NCBI RefSeq assembly: GCF_000265425.1
Contig: NC_018014.1
Coordinates: forward strand, 1,426,001-1,490,000
Source of the DNA: Terriglobus roseus DSM 18391
Lineage (GTDB): Bacteria > Acidobacteriota > Terriglobia > Terriglobales > Acidobacteriaceae
DNA: 64,000 bases
Direction: 5' to 3'
Shown piece by piece: positions 59,591-64,000 of the stretch (position 1 is the stretch's first letter; each line of letters opens with the position of its first letter). Position numbers and translations under genes: made by a program. The notes under the pieces were generated by a model. That model did no database searches. It was not told the DNA's origin and worked only from the letters and a program-made list of their open reading frames with translations.

Positions 59591-61828
59591 ATGGGTCATA
59601 AAAACTCAGGAACCTGTCAGACGAATCCAACGATAGGTGCACCAGGATCGGAAGTCCTCAAATTGGGAAATGATTCCGAATATTTCGGTGCCGGTTCCGC
59701 TAAGTCTCGTGAAATAAACGAGATCGTGTTCTTCGGTGAATATAGCTTTGAGAAGTCCCCAATGGTTGTCATGCGGGGGCTTGACATATGTGACCTGCCG
59801 CGAAAGCAGCTGGAAATTCTCTCGATCCTCTTGGAAGCCGCCGGCGAGGTCGTTAGTCGTGACGAAATTATTGATTCCGTGTGGCCCGATGTAATCGTGG
59901 AAGAACACAACCTGACGCAGACAGTCTTCTTATTGCGTCGAGCGTTAGGGAGATTGCCGGACGGTCAAGACTACATTGAGACGGTTCCCAAGCGGGGGTA
60001 TCGGATCGCGTTGTCCGCGCTCAAGCCCCAGGCAGCATTTGCGCCCGATCTTCTACCGCGAATCTCAGACGCAGCCAGCTATCACGATCTGTATGACACG
60101 GAACTGCCGCAGTCGCATGGGTTCGGAAAATGGGTGCGCAATCTCGCCTGGTCGGGCGCGGGCATCATCATTCTCGCCGCCGCACTCGCGCGTCATTCAG
60201 GACATCTTCACCTTCCACGCCCATATCTTGTCGCTTCCCGCCAAGTTACTCGGGGCGGCGGACCGCACAGAGAGACCGACGCACCGATTCTTGTTCGAGA
60301 TCAGACGTTATTCCTTACCGGACAGCGCCTCAATCAGGCTCTTGTTCTTAAGGTTCCGACCGTCGGTGGTAGCCTTACTTCTTCCGCGCTCGCTACTGGC
60401 ACCGGCTGGGTATCAAGCGTTCATCCGACAAAGGACGAGTTGTTACTCTCGCACTCCCGTGTGGATGGCCTGATTGTTACGAGTAACCTCGCAGGCGAGG
60501 CGTCACAGCCTTTCGGCTATCTCCACGGACACTCGGCAGTGTGGTCTCCCGACGGGAAACGTGTCGCCTACGGACGCGAACGTCAACTCTTGGTGGCGGA
60601 CGCGGCAGGAGTGACCCGTGCTCTGGTCGAGCATCTGGCAGGTGTGGCCCTCTGGCTCGCCTGGTCTCCCAACGGAAAATACCTCCGCTACACCATGCAG
60701 GAGAACGGGGACAAGCGAAGCCTCCACCAAGTCGACGTCGCGACTGGGAAAGTGACCACGCTCTTCACGGGAACCCAGGAAGAACATCACGTGTGCTGCG
60801 GCTCCTGGAGTCCTGACGGACGGTACTATGTGTATCTCTCTGAGGCACCTGCGTCCTCCTCCATCTGGGTTCGGCGCGAAGGTTGGGTCGGCAGTATCCT
60901 TGGGAACCCGACCTGGAATCTAGCCGATGGTCCCGTCGATTTCTGGCGGTCGCCGGTAATTGCTCCGGACAGCCATCATCTCTATTCCATCGGCGTCCAG
61001 ATGCGCAATCATGTCGTGGGCCTGGACGCAGCATTCGATAGCTTTCTCGAGGACATGTCGATCGATTCCATGAGCATCTCGCACGACGGCAAATGGGTTG
61101 CCTATACAACTTATCCGGAAGGCTTCCTTTGGAAGAGTCGTCTGGACGGTACCGACAGGGTCCGGCTATCGGGACCGCTTGTGCGAGTAAGGTCGCCGCA
61201 GTGGTCTGCAGATGATCGCTCACTCATCTATCTGCGAGCGCATGACGGTGATGCCTGGATCATCGCTCGCATGGAAGCCGTCCTGGGCAGTCCAGAAAGA
61301 TTCATCGATGAAGGTACGGATATCGCGGCCTTCTCCTATTCACCGGCCGGCAACAAGATCGCATTCGACCGCGTCAATGAGTCGCTTTCGGCCCCTGCCG
61401 GTATCTCCATCCTCTCCCTTGGGAGTCGCAAGGTGGAACCTGTGCCGCAGTCCGCCGACCTGTCAAATGCCAAGTGGTCACCGGACGGTCGCTATCTGGC
61501 CGCCGTTGCGATCAATCGCCGGGAACTCAGAATCTTCGATACCCAGACGCAGAGCTGGAAGACGGTCGACACGGCAGACGAAGTGCGCGCCCCTGCCTGG
61601 GACCGGAAGCTCGACATCCTCTACTTTGTCGTCGACGACGAGAAGAAGCGCTTGATTAGGAGATACAGCGTCGACACCAGGGCCGTCGCGGACGTGATGG
61701 TGCTCCCCGATCGCTATCGCCACGGCCACGCGTCAAAGATCCTCGAACAATCGCCGGAAGGGCGCCTGCTTTTCGGCTACTCTGAGGGCGGCTCAGACGT
61801 CTACGACCTGACCGTGGAGCTGCCGTAG
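59591..61828 (+). CDS. Transmembrane winged-helix regulator with PD40/WD40-like sensor domain
   Basis: This 745-residue paralogue of the 811-3009 protein has a winged-helix domain at about 47-140 (AAGEVVSRDEIIDSVWPDVIVEEHNLTQTVFLLRRALG, TVPKRGYRI). One membrane helix at about 184-200 (LAWSGAGIIILAAALA) is followed by a periplasmic propeller of TolB/PD40 repeats (WSPDGKRVAY, WSPNGKYLRY, WSPDGRYYVY, WSPDGRYLAA). There is no receiver domain. The N-terminal about 45 residues precede the fold, so a later start is possible. It is followed after 30 bp by a GH10 xylanase gene, so sensing or control of xylan use is a reasonable guess. Confidence 0.85.
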   Translation: MGHKNSGTCQTNPTIGAPGSEVLKLGNDSEYFGAGSAKSREINEIVFFGEYSFEKSPMVVMRGLDICDLPRKQLEILSILLEAAGEVVSRDEIIDSVWPDVIVEEHNLTQTVFLLRRALGRLPDGQDYIETVPKRGYRIALSALKPQAAFAPDLLPRISDAASYHDLYDTELPQSHGFGKWVRNLAWSGAGIIILAAALARHSGHLHLPRPYLVASRQVTRGGGPHRETDAPILVRDQTLFLTGQRLNQALVLKVPTVGGSLTSSALATGTGWVSSVHPTKDELLLSHSRVDGLIVTSNLAGEASQPFGYLHGHSAVWSPDGKRVAYGRERQLLVADAAGVTRALVEHLAGVALWLAWSPNGKYLRYTMQENGDKRSLHQVDVATGKVTTLFTGTQEEHHVCCGSWSPDGRYYVYLSEAPASSSIWVRREGWVGSILGNPTWNLADGPVDFWRSPVIAPDSHHLYSIGVQMRNHVVGLDAAFDSFLEDMSIDSMSISHDGKWVAYTTYPEGFLWKSRLDGTDRVRLSGPLVRVRSPQWSADDRSLIYLRAHDGDAWIIARMEAVLGSPERFIDEGTDIAAFSYSPAGNKIAFDRVNESLSAPAGISILSLGSRKVEPVPQSADLSNAKWSPDGRYLAAVAINRRELRIFDTQTQSWKTVDTADEVRAPAWDRKLDILYFVVDDEKKRLIRRYSVDTRAVADVMVLPDRYRHGHASKILEQSPEGRLLFGYSEGGSDVYDLTVELP

Positions 61829-61858
61829 CAGAGTAAAGATGCACGCACAGGAGTCCAA

Positions 61859-62992
61859 GTGAAAATCTTAGGAGCGCTCGCGCTCGCAGCCCTGATCGCG
61901 CCAGCCCAAACAGGGAAGGCGCCCACCACACTCAAGGACGCCTACAAGCCCTACTTCAAAATCGGCGTTGCCATCAATGAACGTCAGTTCGACGAACGCG
62001 ACCCCACCGCTGCGGCCATCATCGCCTCCCAGTTCAACACCATCAGCCCTGAAAACGCCCTCAAGTGGGAATCCATCCACCCGCGTCTCGACACCTTCAA
62101 CTTCACGCCCGCAGACCACTACGTCTCCTTCGGCGAGAAGAACAGGATGTTCATCGTAGGCCACTGCCTCATCTGGCACAGCCAGGTGCCCAAGTGGGTC
62201 TTCGAAGACGCGGAAGGCAAACCCCTCACGCGCGAAGCACTCCTCGAACGCATGCACGATCACATCCGCACCGTCGTCGGCCGCTACAAAGGCCGCATCG
62301 GCGGTTGGGACGTCGTCAACGAAGCCATCAATGACGACGGCACCATGCGCCAGTCGCCCTGGTTCCGCATCATCGGCGAAGACTTCATCGAGAAAGCCTT
62401 CCAGTACGCACACGAAGCCGATCCCAGCGCCGAGCTCTACTACAACGACTACTCGCTCGAAAACGACGCCAAGCGCAGGGGCGCCCTCGCGCTCATCCGC
62501 AAACTCAAAACCGACGGCGTCCCCATCACCGGCATTGGTCTCCAGGGCCACGTCAAGATCGACAGCCCCAGCGCGCAGAAGGAAGCTAAAACCATCGAAG
62601 ACTTCGCCGCCCTCGGCATCCGCGTCAACATCAGCGAACTCGACGTCGACGTCCTGCCCCGGACCACCCGTTCGGACTCAGCCGACGTCTCTACGATCGC
62701 AGCAGGATCGGCAGCCGCAAACCCCTACACCGCAGGCCTCCCGGAAGAGCAGCAGCAGGCACTCGCGCGTCGCTACGCCGAACTCTTCAACGTCTTCCTG
62801 CAGCACCACAAATCCATGGGACGCGTAACACTCTGGGGCCTCAGCGACGCCAACACATGGCTCAACAACTTCCCAACCCGAGGCCGCACCAACTACCCGC
62901 TGCTCTTCGATCGGGAGATGAAGTCCAAGCCCGCCTTCACGTCCGTACTCGATGACGCGAAGAACTTCCGCGAGACAAACGGCACACGCTGA
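61859..62992 (+). CDS. GH10 endo-1,4-beta-xylanase
   Basis: The 377-residue secreted enzyme has a short signal peptide (about 1-17, ALIAPAQ) and a single GH10 barrel. The substrate-site sequence is TISPENALKWESIHP; HCLIWHSQVPKW follows. Acid/base Glu145 lies in GGWDVVNEAI and nucleophile Glu250 in NISELDVDVLP; WGLSDANTWLNNFP is the usual close. No carbohydrate-binding module is fused. The GTG at 61859 has AGGAG upstream. It cleaves internal xylan bonds and is probably cotranscribed with the PD40 regulator. Confidence 0.95.
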   Translation: MKILGALALAALIAPAQTGKAPTTLKDAYKPYFKIGVAINERQFDERDPTAAAIIASQFNTISPENALKWESIHPRLDTFNFTPADHYVSFGEKNRMFIVGHCLIWHSQVPKWVFEDAEGKPLTREALLERMHDHIRTVVGRYKGRIGGWDVVNEAINDDGTMRQSPWFRIIGEDFIEKAFQYAHEADPSAELYYNDYSLENDAKRRGALALIRKLKTDGVPITGIGLQGHVKIDSPSAQKEAKTIEDFAALGIRVNISELDVDVLPRTTRSDSADVSTIAAGSAAANPYTAGLPEEQQQALARRYAELFNVFLQHHKSMGRVTLWGLSDANTWLNNFPTRGRTNYPLLFDREMKSKPAFTSVLDDAKNFRETNGTR

Positions 62993-63001
62993 CGCAACAA
63001 A

Positions 63002-63032
63002 GCCGCTGACGGTAGTACTACCCGTCAGCGGC
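63002..63032. terminator. Terminator between convergent xylanase and SPOR-protein genes
   Basis: GCCGCTGACGG (63002-63012) pairs with CCGTCAGCGGC (63022-63032) around a 9-nt loop. On the minus strand it is followed by TTTGTT; the plus side lacks a U-run. It probably ends both transcripts. Confidence 0.6.
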
Positions 63033-63047
63033 TCCTATAACCTCGCG

Positions 63048-64000
63048 TTAGAAGTTACGTGCGTAGGTATCGCGGGGAAGTCCAACCTGCCGCGCACGAT
63101 TCCGAAGTGCCATCGCCCGGCTCGCATCGGATGACCCGCCCAGCGCAACGAAGTAAGGCGCATGTCCAGTCGGCGAAAACACCTGTGGCTCCAACGCTAC
63201 ATACTTCCGCTTCAGCTGCTCCGCCTTCGCCTGAGCCTGCTGCTCATAGTTATAGGTGTAGGCGATCACGTGCCAGCCCGCCTTCACACCGGAAGACAGG
63301 AGGGAATTCTGCTGCGCCTCGGTAATAGCGGCAGAAGGCTTCGGCGCATGCTTCACCGTCTGCGTCGGCGCGGTAGTGGTCGCAACCTTCTCCGGAACGC
63401 TCGCTGCCGCGGCTGACTCCGTAGCCGTGTGTTTCGTACCGCCAACCGTGTTCCAAAGCACCAGCCCCAGCATCGCCGCTGCAGCACCGGAAGCAATCCA
63501 CGCCTTGTTGCTGATAGGCCGGGCATTCATCGGCCTCAGCCGGCCCAGCACGCCTGCAGGCTGCGTGGCCGTTCCGGCGTCCAGGCGCTCATTCCGCAGA
63601 CTGCCAAGTCCCAGGTCGAACGGATCTTCCGTGCTAGGCTTCGCCACCGCGGGTTCACGGGTGCTCGTGGCCTGCGCATACGAAGGCACCGCGCCGGTGC
63701 CACGCATCTGCGGCACGCTGGAAGGTAAGGCAACTTCCGGTACCGAGGCAACACCAGCACCTGCCGCCACAACCGGAGCAGCAGGCACCGCCCGCGGACG
63801 AATCGGCGGAGGAGTCAGTGTCGCCACCAGCTCTTCCGCACTCAGCTTTCCATCCAGCAACTTCGGAACCAGCTTGTCGAACGGGCTCGGCAGCGGCATC
63901 GGCACCGTACCCTGCCAATCCACCGTCAGGCAGCGCAGCAGCAGCAGGCCGATATCGCGAACGTCCGCCTGCCGCAGCGCCTCGCGAGCCTCCGGTGTAT
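63048..64000 (-). CDS. Kinase-like/SPOR-domain membrane protein (C-terminal part; 5' end outside window)
   Basis: The frame stays open to the right edge, so the start is not visible; an internal GTG at 63923 is not the true start. The first visible part (TPEAREALRQADVRDIGLLLLRCLTVDW...PSPFDKLVPKLLDGKLSAEELVATL) resembles the C-lobe end of a Ser/Thr protein kinase, possibly degenerate. A Pro/Ala-rich cytoplasmic linker, one membrane helix (KAWIASGAAAAMLGLVLW) and a periplasmic SPOR domain at the C-terminus follow (GWHVIAYTYNYEQQAQAKAEQLKRKY...YFVALGGSSDASRAMALRNRARQVGLP). SPOR domains bind denuded peptidoglycan at division sites, so a link between cell wall and kinase-like signalling is possible. 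Confidence 0.7.
   Translation of the reverse strand, partial: TPEAREALRQADVRDIGLLLLRCLTVDWQGTVPMPLPSPFDKLVPKLLDGKLSAEELVATLTPPPIRPRAVPAAPVVAAGAGVASVPEVALPSSVPQMRGTGAVPSYAQATSTREPAVAKPSTEDPFDLGLGSLRNERLDAGTATQPAGVLGRLRPMNARPISNKAWIASGAAAAMLGLVLWNTVGGTKHTATESAAAASVPEKVATTTAPTQTVKHAPKPSAAITEAQQNSLLSSGVKAGWHVIAYTYNYEQQAQAKAEQLKRKYVALEPQVFSPTGHAPYFVALGGSSDASRAMALRNRARQVGLPRDTYARNF

Noticed and set aside
61868..62551. 227-codon acidic open frame opposite the xylanase
   Set aside because: It is a mirror of strongly biased xylanase codons; composition (Val/Asp/Glu/Gly-rich) is typical of antisense shadows.
1..64000. CRISPR arrays, tRNA/rRNA genes, prophage or toxin-antitoxin modules
   Set aside because: No periodic direct repeats with spacers, no cloverleaf-like sequences noticed and no such protein families among the open frames.

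Overview
The window looks like a chromosomal segment of an Acidobacteriota bacterium (Terriglobus/Granulicella/Edaphobacter type). This rests on gene content, not on a search: a TonB-dependent receptor with an N-terminal carboxypeptidase-regulatory-like domain, two transmembrane winged-helix regulators with PD40/WD40-like periplasmic propellers, secreted glycoside hydrolases, a YjbQ-family protein and a large exopolysaccharide locus, at roughly 60% GC. I see no tRNA, rRNA, CRISPR array, insertion sequence or phage gene.

Layout. (1) 1-8.5 kb is a maltodextrin-use locus: a partial GH31 alpha-glucosidase, a winged-helix/PD40 regulator, a TonB-dependent receptor and a GH13 cyclomaltodextrinase-like enzyme. 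(2) 8.6-11.6 kb holds a YjbQ protein, a small membrane protein and a LuxR-type response regulator with its histidine kinase. (3) 11.6-17.4 kb is a divergent czcB-czcA-czcC-like metal-efflux operon. (4) 17.4-57.5 kb is an exopolysaccharide (EPS) region of the Wzx/Wzy type: glmS and a nucleotide-sugar epimerase; an aminotransferase plus initiating sugar transferase; an acetyltransferase plus glycosyltransferase; an 11-gene operon (45.2 to 28.0 kb, minus strand) with OPX export protein, outer-membrane barrel, Wzz, BY-kinase, a giant secreted protein, DUF2079 protein, flippase, Wzy-type ligase/polymerase, two glycosyltransferases and a beta-helix protein; an 8-gene minus-strand operon (52.1 to 45.3 kb) of glycosyltransferases, deacetylase, FAD enzyme, two SMR-like subunits and a Gfo/Idh oxidoreductase; and a divergent 5-gene plus-strand operon (52.4 to 57.5 kb) of sugar-nucleotide enzymes. 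(5) 57.7-59.1 kb encodes a sigma-54 activator (GAFTGA present). (6) 59.2-64 kb has a small membrane protein, a second winged-helix/PD40 regulator, a GH10 xylanase and the C-terminal part of a kinase-like/SPOR protein.

The main result of reading the DNA is that nearly every EPS transcription unit begins with a sigma-54 (-24/-12) promoter with the exact GG-N10-GC spacing: sites at 20401-20417(-), 26008-26024(-), 26132-26148(+), 45234-45250(-), 52129-52145(-) and 52329-52345(+), with a weaker one at 20645-20661(+). None was found in the non-EPS intergenic regions that I read. With the sigma-54 activator next door, this predicts one coordinated EPS regulon. The activator has a receiver-like N-terminus that lacks the acidic pair, and its own gene is preceded by a perfect TGTGA-N6-TCACA site.

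The sugar-nucleotide genes, scattered over three of these units, match the five-step set (dehydrogenase, 3-oxidoreductase, aminotransferase, N-acetyltransferase, 2-epimerase) that makes UDP-ManNAc3NAcA-type sugars from UDP-GlcNAc. The locus also carries unusual secreted proteins: two paralogous TIG/beta-helix proteins and a 1399-residue protein with a deacetylase-like N-terminus and repeated BACON and LamG-like modules.
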